Source: Roseburia_D sp964388945 (lineage in GTDB: Bacteria > Bacillota > Clostridia > Lachnospirales > Lachnospiraceae). From it: 64,000 nucleotides of DNA. Positions 51,830 through 61,062 of this stretch are shown piece by piece. The translations under genes were made by a program, and so were the position numbers. Position 1 is the stretch's first letter, and every line of letters begins with the position of its first letter. Where the stretch lies: the NCBI GenBank assembly GCA_964388945.1, contig CAYMCM010000004.1:1-64000 (forward strand), in the 5' to 3' direction. The notes beneath the pieces were generated by a model that saw only the letters and a program-made list of their open reading frames with translations, had not been told where the DNA came from and ran no database searches.

Positions 51830-52276
51830 CTATTCACCCGCCTTTTCTTTCAGCTTATCATAGATCTTATATTTGACCGGATAATTTCCCTCAGCTATGA
51901 CCTGTATCGCCTTTCTGGTATCCGTATTGATAATGATCGGTGCCTTTAAATTCACCGTAATATCTTCCTTTTTCCCGGTCGCCGTGAGTGTCACTAAAAC
52001 ATAAGTGTTTTCCTCCTTCAGTTCTCCGAGCGGCTTTAAGAGTTCCTCATCAATGTCCGGTGCATAATCCGGCTTTACCGTAAGCGGATCAATGACCGGA
52101 AGTGCAAATACTTCATCTTCCAGACACTGCAGCCAGCATACGCCTTTTTTCTCTTTCTTTTCTGAATCATAGATCAGCGTGTACTCTTTATAATCCGGGA
52201 ATCCAATGATCCCATTTTCGAAACAGATCACCTTATCTTTTTGTATGTCGATCTCACCAAACAATCTTGTATTCAT
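51830..52276 (-). CDS. fliW: Flagellar assembly factor FliW
   Basis: A 148-residue protein that binds CsrA and flagellin in a partner switch tying flagellin synthesis to export. Seen: FGEIDIQKDKVICFENGIIG, FPDYKEYTLIY, FALPVIDPLTVKPDY and VNLKAPIIINTDTRKAIQVI. AAAGGTGG stands before the ATG. It sits directly upstream of csrA, the standard arrangement. Confidence 0.96.
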   Translation of the reverse strand: MNTRLFGEIDIQKDKVICFENGIIGFPDYKEYTLIYDSEKKEKKGVCWLQCLEDEVFALPVIDPLTVKPDYAPDIDEELLKPLGELKEENTYVLVTLTATGKKEDITVNLKAPIIINTDTRKAIQVIAEGNYPVKYKIYDKLKEKAGE

Positions 52277-52290
52277 ATATCATCCACCTT

Positions 52291-53826
52291 TTACAGATAA
52301 TCCAGCAGAGTCTGCTCCTGCACTTTGCTCGCTGCCTGAAGCGCAGCCTGATAAGCCGTATAGGATGCCGTATAGTCGATCACGATATCCGAAAGTTCTC
52401 TGTCTTCGTTGTTTGATTTCAATTTTTCAATCGTTGTCATGTTGCTTTCCAGACGGTTTTTCACCAGATCCAGTCTCTGTCCTTTCGCACCAACTGTCGT
52501 CAGTGCCAGGTTTACCTGTGTTGCATAGTTGTCAAATGTGGTCAGCTTCGCATTATACAGTTCATGCATATTCTGATTTGCATAGTCGAGCTGTCTTTGC
52601 GCTGCATCATACCACTTCTTCAGCATTTCCTGATCCGCCTCAGAAGAATAGCGTTCCGAAGACATCATGGACTCGATCTTTTCCACTGTATCATATGCAT
52701 CCATCGCGAACTGTACCGCATCGGAAAGTTCATCTACATCACGTCCGATCGCCGCATTGAAGGTATCCGCCGCCAGTGTGTTTACTGTAATGGACTGGTT
52801 ATTTCCGATATAATAATTGATATCCTGATACATCCGCTCACCTTTATCATTGTAGTTGATGTATTTCACCGGATTTCTTGGATCTGTCGTGTTCGTACAG
52901 TTAAAGTAATGTTCCGGACGAAGTTCTCCTTCTTTAAATCCTGTCTTATCATAGGTCACAGAAACATTTGCTTTATTGGCACGGAGAAAATCTGCCGCAT
53001 TCTTGCCGAGAAGCAGTTCTCCGGTATCGGTATTTAAGACCACATCATCATCACCGATCGCATAATCCGCTGCAACGAGATCACTTGTGGTCATCTGCTT
53101 AAATAAAAATCCGTTTGCAGATGCCGCAGCACCGGTCACGTCTAAAACTTCTGTCGCGGTTGAACCATCCGGTTTTTTGTATGTGAACGTCACATCCGTC
53201 GGATTCTCGATCGAAGTGTAAGACAAACGAATCCTCTGAAGCGTCGCTTCATCTACATCTGCCGCAGGCTCATTCGCCGGAACATCCGAAAACGACTCAA
53301 AGGTATTGGTATAATAATTTTTCTCCTCAATACTCTCATAGGAAGCCGGCTCTGTGATGGTATAGCTCTCTTTGGAATCTGCCTGAAAGGTCAGTGTGGA
53401 ATTTGTCTTATATCCGGTAAAGATCGTTCTTCCGGCATAGTCATTGTTTCCTTCCTGATAGATCTGGTCACGAAGCTGTTTTAACTGTGTTAAGATCGTA
53501 TTACGATCGCTCTGTGTCAGATACGTATTCGATCCATCATCGCACTGTGTATGAATACGGTCAATCGCCGTCTGAAGCGATTCTAAAGAAGACTGCGTGA
53601 TCTCAAGCCACGATTCTGCATCTTTCACATTGGTGTTCAGATACTGGTCAATCTGGTTCATCGTACTTCTAAGACGCAGGGAACGAACGGCAACGACCGG
53701 ATCATCGGATGGAACATCTATTTTTTTCTGTGTAGACATCTGTGTGTTCATTCTGTCCACTTCGACTTTATTGCGGTTAATATTCGCTTTTGTCGTGTTC
53801 ATGATCATATTATTTGTAACTCGCAT
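52291..53826 (-). CDS. flgL: Flagellar hook-filament junction protein FlgL
   Basis: A 511-residue hook-associated protein 3 with flagellin-like ends: RVTNNMIMNTTKANINRNKV and MNTQMSTQKKIDVPSDDPVV at the N-terminus, and YTASYTAYQAALQAASKVQE with LLDYL at the C-terminus. It is longer than enteric FlgL (~320) because of an extended middle domain. It is 14 bases downstream of the second flgK gene and 15 upstream of fliW. Confidence 0.93.
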   Translation of the reverse strand: MRVTNNMIMNTTKANINRNKVEVDRMNTQMSTQKKIDVPSDDPVVAVRSLRLRSTMNQIDQYLNTNVKDAESWLEITQSSLESLQTAIDRIHTQCDDGSNTYLTQSDRNTILTQLKQLRDQIYQEGNNDYAGRTIFTGYKTNSTLTFQADSKESYTITEPASYESIEEKNYYTNTFESFSDVPANEPAADVDEATLQRIRLSYTSIENPTDVTFTYKKPDGSTATEVLDVTGAAASANGFLFKQMTTSDLVAADYAIGDDDVVLNTDTGELLLGKNAADFLRANKANVSVTYDKTGFKEGELRPEHYFNCTNTTDPRNPVKYINYNDKGERMYQDINYYIGNNQSITVNTLAADTFNAAIGRDVDELSDAVQFAMDAYDTVEKIESMMSSERYSSEADQEMLKKWYDAAQRQLDYANQNMHELYNAKLTTFDNYATQVNLALTTVGAKGQRLDLVKNRLESNMTTIEKLKSNNEDRELSDIVIDYTASYTAYQAALQAASKVQEQTLLDYL

Positions 53827-53839
53827 TTATTTATCCTCC

Positions 53840-55735
53840 TTATACACCGGTCTGCAAGATAAGCTGATCGTACATCTCAGTCAGAACCTGCACCATCTGG
53901 GATGAGAGATTGTATGCATTCTGGAATTTAACCAGATCAAGCGCTTCTTCATCCTCATCGACGCCGGAAATGGAAAGACGCTGTGCTACAATCGTTTCTG
54001 AAATATTGGAATAATTTTCATTAAAGGTGCTTGCTTCCTGCTTATCAACAGAAACATCATTGTAAAGACATTTCAGGAAATCGGATGCCACGCAGTTGCG
54101 GTACATTTTTACATCTGATTTCAGTTTTAAAAGTTCTTCCGCAAGATCATAAGCATCTTCACCCTGTGTAATGTCTCCGGTCGGATCCTGCCCTTTTAAT
54201 TGATTATACTTATCTTTTGTAATAGTTGAAAAACGTGTCGGGTCTTTTTCGCACTCTTTTGCCACGCCAAAATTCGCCGCTGTCAGCCAGTAATACGTAT
54301 CGCTGTCACTGGTGTAAGTGTAGTTTCCAGCTACCATTTCAAAGTTATCATCCGCAAATCCCTTCTCGCCTGCTACCGTATTTGCAACAAAGAAGGTACA
54401 CATATCATCTCCGTTCAAATCCACACCAGTCAGTTCAAGACGGTTTAATTTGGAAGCAAAGGAACGTACAAACGCTGTCATCTGATTCATATAATACGGA
54501 ATACCAAGTGAATCGATGCTGGTTCCGATCTCACCTTTCTTTCCGACATACTCATCAAGATTGACTGCTGCATCAACATCTTCCAGATTAAAGGTAAAAG
54601 ATGTTATCGTTTCATTTCCATCCGCATCCACTGTCGTCTCATAAGAAAAGCCATTATAATGGAAGTTCTTGTTTCCAATGGTGATAATGCCCTCGGCATC
54701 CATATTCATGCCTTCGATATCCGTAATGGAAAGTGTCTTGTCAAATGTCACCTTATTTCCGTTCACCTTTGTCATGGTTCCGGAAAAATTCTCCTCATTA
54801 TTGCCGTCACGCATCTCAAAAAGTGCACGAAGTTCTCCATTCATGCTGGCATTCGATGTATTAAAGGAATTTCCGGTATCTGACCAGTACAGATCGTAAA
54901 GTCCTTCAATATCCGTCTGATTTACCTTATACTCTCTCGGCCGGCATTCCAGTGTGCGGTAATCATATCCATCCACGATGCTCTGACCGTTGATCGATAC
55001 TGTATACCAGTTGGCACCCGTCTCGCGATCCGGATAATGGGTATCTTTGATTGGAGCTTCATTTACCGTTACCGGAACGATCTGGGAAAGTTCATCTACC
55101 AGAACCGCACGCTGGTCGCGCAGTTCGTTCGCATAGCCGCCGTTTAATTCCAACTGATTGATCTGTTTATTTAAAGTCGCGATCTTTGAAGCTGTCGCAT
55201 TTACTTTTGACACGATCGTCTTGATCTCGTCATTACAGCTTGACTGAAGACTCTGAAGTTCATCGGAAAGTCCGGTAAAGTAACTTGCCAGATTCTGACA
55301 GGAACCAATAAACTCTTTTCGCTTATTGACATCTCCTGCATTTCCCTTTAAGCTGTCAAGTCCATTGAACATTGTGTCCAGAATGGATGAAAAACCTTTC
55401 TGATAGGTCTTTTCATCATCGATATAATATGTCTCAATCTGCTGCATATAGTAGAGTTTTTTATCATAATAACCGACACTTGCACTATTTTCCCAGTATT
55501 TTACATCATAATAAAAGTCACGTACCTGCGTAATTGATGTTGTTGTAACACCGGAACCGGTCGTTCCGTATTTCTGATGCACACGCAGCGCCTCTGATGC
55601 CACGCGGTTTGCAACCTGCTTGGTATATCCGTTTGTCTGAACATTCGAAATATTATTTGCTGTCGTATTGATCGCAGCCTGGAAAGAGCTGAGACCAGAT
55701 CCCGCAATCGTAAGTCCAAAAAAAGTTGATGGCAT
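53840..55735 (-). CDS. flgK: Flagellar hook-associated protein FlgK, paralogue 2
   Basis: A 631-residue HAP1-type protein. The N-terminus FGLTIAGSGLSSFQAAINTT with ANNISNVQTNGYTKQVANRV has the rod/hook ANNxxN motif. The C-terminus VKFQNAYNLSSQMVQVLTEM with YDQLILQTGV is typical of FlgK. It follows another FlgK-type gene with 14 bases between. Two junction proteins of this type in a row are unusual compared with the single flgK of enterics; which one is the main HAP1 cannot be read from sequence. Confidence 0.88.
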   Translation of the reverse strand: MPSTFFGLTIAGSGLSSFQAAINTTANNISNVQTNGYTKQVANRVASEALRVHQKYGTTGSGVTTTSITQVRDFYYDVKYWENSASVGYYDKKLYYMQQIETYYIDDEKTYQKGFSSILDTMFNGLDSLKGNAGDVNKRKEFIGSCQNLASYFTGLSDELQSLQSSCNDEIKTIVSKVNATASKIATLNKQINQLELNGGYANELRDQRAVLVDELSQIVPVTVNEAPIKDTHYPDRETGANWYTVSINGQSIVDGYDYRTLECRPREYKVNQTDIEGLYDLYWSDTGNSFNTSNASMNGELRALFEMRDGNNEENFSGTMTKVNGNKVTFDKTLSITDIEGMNMDAEGIITIGNKNFHYNGFSYETTVDADGNETITSFTFNLEDVDAAVNLDEYVGKKGEIGTSIDSLGIPYYMNQMTAFVRSFASKLNRLELTGVDLNGDDMCTFFVANTVAGEKGFADDNFEMVAGNYTYTSDSDTYYWLTAANFGVAKECEKDPTRFSTITKDKYNQLKGQDPTGDITQGEDAYDLAEELLKLKSDVKMYRNCVASDFLKCLYNDVSVDKQEASTFNENYSNISETIVAQRLSISGVDEDEEALDLVKFQNAYNLSSQMVQVLTEMYDQLILQTGV

Positions 55736-55749
55736 ATTTTTCTTTCCTC

Positions 55750-57618
55750 CTACCGCATACTATTTAACAGTGTATCGATCATCTCCGCGATCACATTGAT
55801 ATAACGGCTCGCAGCATTATAACCGTTCTGATATTTGATCATATTTGTAAGTTCTTCATCCGTGGAAACACCGATCACTTCCTGTCTCTTATTGTCTGTT
55901 GACAACAGCGAACCGGAAAGTGTATCTGTCGCCTCTGCGTAGATGCTTCCGTTTATCCCCAGTTCATCGATCATCTTCACATAGAACTTCTCAAACGTAC
56001 AAGGTTCGGTGTCATACGGACTGAGTATCATCGACTCTGTTACCCATGCTGTCAGGATATTGTTTCCGAGATCATAATCGACATCCTTCATATTCGCCTT
56101 CATATGTGGAATCTCGGTTCCAACCTTTAACAGATTCTCGTTGATGGACACACCGTTTGTCGTATACATTTTGGAGTAATCCTTTAAATCCTCCTCATTG
56201 TATTTCCATACCTTGATCTCATTTCCGTTTGCATCCGTAAGCGCGTTTCCTGCCGCATCGCAGAGCGTGATCTCTGTATAGCGGTCACATCCATTACGTT
56301 TAAACAATTCCTGAGGCGGAAGCTCTCCGCTCGCTCCGCGCGGTGTCGTATTTACATCCAGGAATTTTGCATCCGTTGCCACGATCATATTCCCATCTGC
56401 ATCGTAGTAGGCATTGCCGTTTTCATCCGCCAGCACACGAACTGTTTCTCCGTTTACCGTTGTTTCGATCGTATGATAAAGCACATTGCCGTCTCCATCT
56501 TTGCAGGTGCCATCTGCGCTAAGTTCGGTGTTCGGGCAGAACAGGTCGTTGATCTGTGTCATCATGCTGTGGATAAGCTGGTCAAATTCCGCCATAGAAT
56601 TCATCATGGTAGATTTTCCAATGCCGTCCTGATACTGCTCACTCGTCATTGTACTTCCGTCCGCATTATGGAACAGGTTATAATAGGTAGGTATGATATC
56701 TCCCCGCGCAAGAAGCTGTGCCTTGATAGAACCCATGTCTGTGTTCATATCCGAAGATATCTCCTCCGTCAGGTCATAGACATAATCCAGCGTTCCTGAT
56801 GTCATATCTGATGTATTCGGCCAGTACGGTGTGATGAAATCGGTAACCTTATCTGTCTGCTTTGCCATATTATACACGCGAAGCTCATCTAAAAGCTCGT
56901 GATTTTCAAAACGAACGCTTACGATTCCGTCCGGACTTTCTTCGTATTCGATCTTTCCAAGTGCTGAAAGTTCATCCAGTGCCTGATCTCTGGCATCCCG
57001 TAAATCCATTGCGGTCTCAATGCCGCCTGCTTCGATCTTCTGGATCTCATAGTTCAGATCAAAAATATTCTGTGCCAGACTGTTTACTTTATCTATTTTT
57101 TCTGAAATCTGTGTGTTGATATTTTTCTGATAGGATTTAAGCCCCGAATAAACAGCTTTCGAACGGCTCAAAAACAGGCTCGCTTTCTGAATTACCATGC
57201 TCTGTGCAGTCGAATCACCCGGATTAGTTCCAAAGTCATTAAACGCATTCCAAAAATCCTTTAATGCTGTCTGGAACTGTTTTCCCTCCATCTCCTGCAT
57301 ATACGTCTGTACCTCATAAGTCGCTTCGTATGATGTTTCGTAAAAAGCCTGTCTCGCCGCAGTGGAACGATATAACTTGTCATAAAACATATCTCTGGTA
57401 TGTACTACGTCTCCGATCGACACGCCCAGTCCATACTGCTTCGGGCTGACCGCCGCATACCCGAACTTGATGTAAGTCTCATCGGTAAACAGCACCTGCT
57501 GGCGCACATACCCGGTCGTACTCACATTGGTCAGATTGTTTGCTGTTGTATTGATTGCATTCTGGTGGTTCTTTAATGAAGAACTACCTATATATAAACT
57601 TCCGAATGAATTTGCCAC
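55750..57618 (-). CDS. flgK: Flagellar hook-associated protein FlgK, paralogue 1
   Basis: A 622-residue HAP1-type protein with a GTG start behind GGGAG. The N-terminus (SFGSLYIGSSSLKNHQNAIN; TTANNLTNVSTTGYVRQQVL) and C-terminus (MIKYQNGYNAASRYINVIAE; MIDTLLNSMR) are FlgK-like. It is directly downstream of flgN, whose product is the FlgK/FlgL export chaperone. The middle differs strongly from paralogue 2, so the pair has diverged in surface domains. Confidence 0.9.
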   Translation of the reverse strand: MANSFGSLYIGSSSLKNHQNAINTTANNLTNVSTTGYVRQQVLFTDETYIKFGYAAVSPKQYGLGVSIGDVVHTRDMFYDKLYRSTAARQAFYETSYEATYEVQTYMQEMEGKQFQTALKDFWNAFNDFGTNPGDSTAQSMVIQKASLFLSRSKAVYSGLKSYQKNINTQISEKIDKVNSLAQNIFDLNYEIQKIEAGGIETAMDLRDARDQALDELSALGKIEYEESPDGIVSVRFENHELLDELRVYNMAKQTDKVTDFITPYWPNTSDMTSGTLDYVYDLTEEISSDMNTDMGSIKAQLLARGDIIPTYYNLFHNADGSTMTSEQYQDGIGKSTMMNSMAEFDQLIHSMMTQINDLFCPNTELSADGTCKDGDGNVLYHTIETTVNGETVRVLADENGNAYYDADGNMIVATDAKFLDVNTTPRGASGELPPQELFKRNGCDRYTEITLCDAAGNALTDANGNEIKVWKYNEEDLKDYSKMYTTNGVSINENLLKVGTEIPHMKANMKDVDYDLGNNILTAWVTESMILSPYDTEPCTFEKFYVKMIDELGINGSIYAEATDTLSGSLLSTDNKRQEVIGVSTDEELTNMIKYQNGYNAASRYINVIAEMIDTLLNSMR

Positions 57619-57642
57619 GGTTTATTCTCCCTTCTTCCCTTT

Positions 57643-58155
57643 TTATTGTTTCGCATCAAATCCGCTGCTTCCAAGCAATTCTCCTGTATTATAGGCATTT
57701 TTGTCATAATTTGCTGTCTCGGGAGCCTGACGCAGACTTTTAAACAGGGTCAGGTCAAAGTCCACCATCTCAAGTGCCTGTGCAAGCAGAACCTTGTTCT
57801 GCTCGTTCACCGCAGACATTTCATCCAATGTATGACGCAGACGGCCGCACAGATCGGACAACTTCTTTTGTTCTTCCGGCTGTTTCTCCAAAAGGTCTAT
57901 CATTTTTCGCACGGTAAGCGTTTCCGCATCCTGTCCGAGCACATCCGCCATATCCATAAGAACTCCCGACCTTTTAGTCTCAAGATTCTTCAAGATACTC
58001 GTGACATCCTGTTCTTTATCTGTAATATCCTCTAATCTGCGGATATCCGCCTTGATGATCGCTTCTTTTTTCTCTGTCGATAATGTGATCAACTCGCGGT
58101 AATGATTATCTTCCTGTTCGATTACATCCAAAAGGTCATCCATTAAACTGGCCAC
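57643..58155 (-). CDS. flgN: FlgK/FlgL export chaperone FlgN
   Basis: A 170-residue helical protein with a GTG start after GAGG. It is rich in heptads (LLDVIEQEDNHYRELITLST; EQDVTSILKNLETKRSGVL; SAVNEQNKVLLAQALEMVDF) and has the FlgN_YvyG pattern. It stands between flgM and flgK, the usual order in Firmicutes. Confidence 0.87.
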   Translation of the reverse strand: MASLMDDLLDVIEQEDNHYRELITLSTEKKEAIIKADIRRLEDITDKEQDVTSILKNLETKRSGVLMDMADVLGQDAETLTVRKMIDLLEKQPEEQKKLSDLCGRLRHTLDEMSAVNEQNKVLLAQALEMVDFDLTLFKSLRQAPETANYDKNAYNTGELLGSSGFDAKQ

Positions 58156-58176
58156 TGTCTTATCCTCATTCCTTAC

Positions 58177-58458
58177 TTAATTGTTCATTGCATTGTACTG
58201 TGCTAAAAGTTTTTCTGCAAAATCTCCTGTATCAACGGAATAGCTGTTTGATGAAATTTTGTTTTTCAACTGAGAAACCTTATCTTCCCTGATATCTGAA
58301 GCTTCTGCGACTGCCTGTTTTGCGATCTGGTAGTCCTGCCCTGTCTGCGAGATGCTAAGATAATCCCGACCATAAGACGCAGCATTCACATTGTACTTTG
58401 CAGATGTTTTTGCTGTTTTATATAAAGATGCTACCTGACTGATGGATTCTATACGCAT
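58177..58458 (-). CDS. flgM: Anti-sigma-28 factor FlgM
   Basis: A 93-residue protein that holds sigma-28 inactive until it is exported through the completed hook. The C-terminal sigma-binding half is recognisable (AVAEASDIREDKVSQLKNKI; SNSYSVDTGDFAEKLL). AAAGGAGA stands before the ATG. It is the first gene of the late operon, behind a nearly perfect sigma-28 promoter, which gives negative feedback on its own transcription. Confidence 0.92.
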   Translation of the reverse strand: MRIESISQVASLYKTAKTSAKYNVNAASYGRDYLSISQTGQDYQIAKQAVAEASDIREDKVSQLKNKISSNSYSVDTGDFAEKLLAQYNAMNN

Positions 58459-58515
58459 AACGGCATCTCCTTTCTTCCTTGAATTACTAAGTTCCCAATG
58501 AACTTTCTAAAGTAT

Positions 58516-58542
58516 TTATCGGCCAAAATCCCAATTACATTA
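58516..58542 (-). promoter_or_regulatory. Sigma-28 promoter of the flgM operon
   Basis: Minus strand TAAT (58542-58539), 15 bases, GCCGATAA (58523-58516), a perfect match to the FliA -10. The -35 overlaps the stop codon of murE (58540-58542), so the late flagellar operon begins at the very end of a cell-wall gene. Confidence 0.87.
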
Positions 58543-60024
58543 GTTTTTTTTTGATTTTCGCAGTTCTTCCATGATTTCCGCAACCGCCTCACGCTCATCA
58601 AAATGATACTTCACACCTTTGATCTCCTGATAATTCTCATGCCCCTTACCAAGTAATACGATCATATCACCCTCTTTTGCATGCTCGATACAGTAACGGA
58701 TCGCTTCTTTTCGGTCGTCTATCTCAATGTATTTTCCATTACTCTTTGCAAGTCCGATCTTGATGTCGTTATTTATATCAGAAATCGCCTCATCTCTCGG
58801 ATTGTCACAGGTGAGCACGCACAGATCTGCCATCTCTCCCGTAACCTCGCCCATATCATAGCGGCGCAGTTTGGAACGGTTTCCGCCGCCGCCGTAAACA
58901 CAGATCAGCCGCTTTGGATGATACTCAAGCAATGTGGTGAGCACGCTTCTGGTGCTGACTTCATTGTGCGCATAATCAATGATCAGCGTAAATTTGTCCG
59001 ATACCGGAACCATCTCTACCCTTCCCTTGACCTGCACTCCGCTAAGTGCCGCAAGAATCGCATCATCCGGCACTCCCGCCAGATGGCACACGAGCATTGT
59101 TACAAGCGCATTGTATACCGAGAATCTTCCCGGAATATGCACGCGCGCCTCACAGTCCATACAGCCTTTTGTGTGAAAATGCATGCCCAGTTTTCCATTT
59201 TCCTGTAAAAACTCAATATTCTCTGCCCAAAGATCCGCTTCTTTCTCGCAGGACAATGTCTTCACTTCACAGGTATGTCCCTTTAAAATATCCTCTGCAT
59301 GCGCATCATCTGCATTTATGATGCCGTATCTGCACTGGCGGAACAAAAGACTCTTGCACTCCATATATTCTTCAAAAGAAGCATGCTCCGCCGGTCCGAT
59401 ATGATCCGGAGATAGATTGGTAAAAACACCATAGTCAAATTTGATTCCCGCTGTACGATCCAGCTTTAAGCCCTGGGAAGATACCTCCATAACTACATGA
59501 CTGCATCCCTCTTTTACCATCTCTCGGAACAGGCGGTGCAGCTCATAGGATTCCGGTGTCGTGTTCTTAGACGGCAGCATTTTATCTCCGGCAAGTGAAC
59601 CGATCGTACCGATCAGTCCTACTTTATTTCCGGCATGCTCAAGCACGCTTTTTATCATATAAGTTGTTGTGGTCTTACCCTTTGTTCCGGTCAGACCGAT
59701 CGTTGTCATCTCTCTTGCCGGATAACCGAAATATGCCGCCGACATATACGCAAGTGCATTTCTGGCAGATTTTACGGAAAGCACCGTTATATCCGCAGGA
59801 ATCTCCGAGAGATCCACCTCTTTTTCCACAATGATCGCTGCCGCTTTCTTTGCCACCGCATCCGGAATATAATTGTGTCCGTCTGTCTTTGCTCCGATCA
59901 TACAGACAAACGCCGTTCCCTGCTCTAACTTTCTGGAATCATATATAATATCTGCGATTTTTACATCCACACTGCCCTGTAAACAGGTATAATCTATTTT
60001 TTCACAAAGTTCTCTTAACTTCAT
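58540..60024 (-). CDS. murE: UDP-MurNAc-L-Ala-D-Glu:meso-diaminopimelate ligase MurE
   Basis: A 494-residue Mur ligase that adds the third residue of the peptidoglycan stem. Seen: DIIYDSRKLEQGTAFVCMIG (N-terminal UDP binding), the ATP loop GLTGTKGKTTTTYMI, YDYGVFTNLSPDHIG-type central motif, and LTCDNPRDEAISDIN. The DNPRxE motif marks specificity for meso-diaminopimelate. GGAGGA stands before the ATG. It follows dapF, which makes that substrate, by 50 bases. Confidence 0.95.
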   Translation of the reverse strand: MKLRELCEKIDYTCLQGSVDVKIADIIYDSRKLEQGTAFVCMIGAKTDGHNYIPDAVAKKAAAIIVEKEVDLSEIPADITVLSVKSARNALAYMSAAYFGYPAREMTTIGLTGTKGKTTTTYMIKSVLEHAGNKVGLIGTIGSLAGDKMLPSKNTTPESYELHRLFREMVKEGCSHVVMEVSSQGLKLDRTAGIKFDYGVFTNLSPDHIGPAEHASFEEYMECKSLLFRQCRYGIINADDAHAEDILKGHTCEVKTLSCEKEADLWAENIEFLQENGKLGMHFHTKGCMDCEARVHIPGRFSVYNALVTMLVCHLAGVPDDAILAALSGVQVKGRVEMVPVSDKFTLIIDYAHNEVSTRSVLTTLLEYHPKRLICVYGGGGNRSKLRRYDMGEVTGEMADLCVLTCDNPRDEAISDINNDIKIGLAKSNGKYIEIDDRKEAIRYCIEHAKEGDMIVLLGKGHENYQEIKGVKYHFDEREAVAEIMEELRKSKKN

Positions 60025-60074
60025 TTTTATCCTCCATCTATCTTTTACTTCACCAAAATGCTTCCTGCATTTTT

Positions 60075-60929
60075 TTATTTATTCAAAATATGAGATGCAT
60101 CGATCTCGGACTCAAAAACCGTATGTGACGGTCCTGTCATGAACATATGATTCGTCTTTTCATCCCATTCGATGTGCAGTGGTCCGCCCACCTGCTCCAC
60201 AGTAACCTCTCTGTCACAGCGTCCGGTCAGAACCCCTGTCACCACCGCCGTACAGCAGCCGGTTCCGCAGCCGATCGTCTCGCCGGTTCCGCGTTCCCAT
60301 TCACGCTGTTTTAAATAATCCCGTTTTACAAATTCTACAAATGTCACGTTTGTCTTATTCGGGAACAGACTCGTCATATGCTCAATCTCTTTTCCATATT
60401 TTTCTACATCCAGATCGGCAACGCTGTCCACAAACATGGCACAGTGCGGGTTTCCCCAGGACACCGCTGTAATATGAAAGGTGCGGTCAAATACCTGTAC
60501 CGGCTGTTCTACAAACTGCGGCAGATCGGTATTTACCGGGATCACCTTTGTATCCAGACGCGGCTCTCCGATGTCCGCACGTATATTAGAAACCAGTCCG
60601 TCTGTCACGGACAGATTTAAATGCTGCATTCCACCTAGTGTCTCAATAACAAGATCCTTTTTATCTGTCAGCCTGTGGTCATAGACATATTTTCCGACAC
60701 TGCGGAGCGCATTGCCGCACATCTCGCCTTCGCTTCCGTCCGGGTTGAACATCCGCATACGGAAATCCCCTTTATCCGAAGGGCAGATCAGCACCATTCC
60801 ATCCGAGCCAACCGCGAAATGCCGGTCACTTACAAAGCGCGCCAATTCCGGCAGATTGGTCAGTTTCTGGTGAATTGCGTCAATATATACATAATCATTG
60901 CCAAAAGCCTGCATTTTTGTGAATTTCAT
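60075..60929 (-). CDS. dapF: Diaminopimelate epimerase
   Basis: A 284-residue epimerase converting LL- to meso-diaminopimelate. The two catalytic cysteines are present in GEMCGNALRSVGKYVYD and ETIGCGTGCCTAVVTGVL. FTKMQAFGNDYVYIDAI at the start is the family signature. AGAGGAG stands before the ATG. Together with murE it forms a small meso-DAP unit. Confidence 0.96.
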   Translation of the reverse strand: MKFTKMQAFGNDYVYIDAIHQKLTNLPELARFVSDRHFAVGSDGMVLICPSDKGDFRMRMFNPDGSEGEMCGNALRSVGKYVYDHRLTDKKDLVIETLGGMQHLNLSVTDGLVSNIRADIGEPRLDTKVIPVNTDLPQFVEQPVQVFDRTFHITAVSWGNPHCAMFVDSVADLDVEKYGKEIEHMTSLFPNKTNVTFVEFVKRDYLKQREWERGTGETIGCGTGCCTAVVTGVLTGRCDREVTVEQVGGPLHIEWDEKTNHMFMTGPSHTVFESEIDASHILNK

Positions 60930-61006
60930 TTTTTTCTCCTCTTCTTTTCCTGTCTTTTTTCTTTCATCCCAGTGTTATTTTCGTTGCAAAACTCAGATAA
61001 AACGGA

Positions 61007-61040
61007 ACACGGGCAGCAGCTTTTTGCCATCCGCCCGTGT
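61007..61040 (-). terminator. Terminator-like hairpin after the PLP enzyme gene
   Basis: ACACGGGC (61007-61014) and GCCCGTGT (61033-61040), 8-bp stem with an 18-base loop, 23 bases after the stop at 61063. On the minus strand it is followed by TTCCGTTTTA, a weak T-run; on the plus strand T-rich DNA follows. Confidence 0.55.
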
Positions 61041-61062
61041 GTGTAAAATTTCTTTTTATTTT

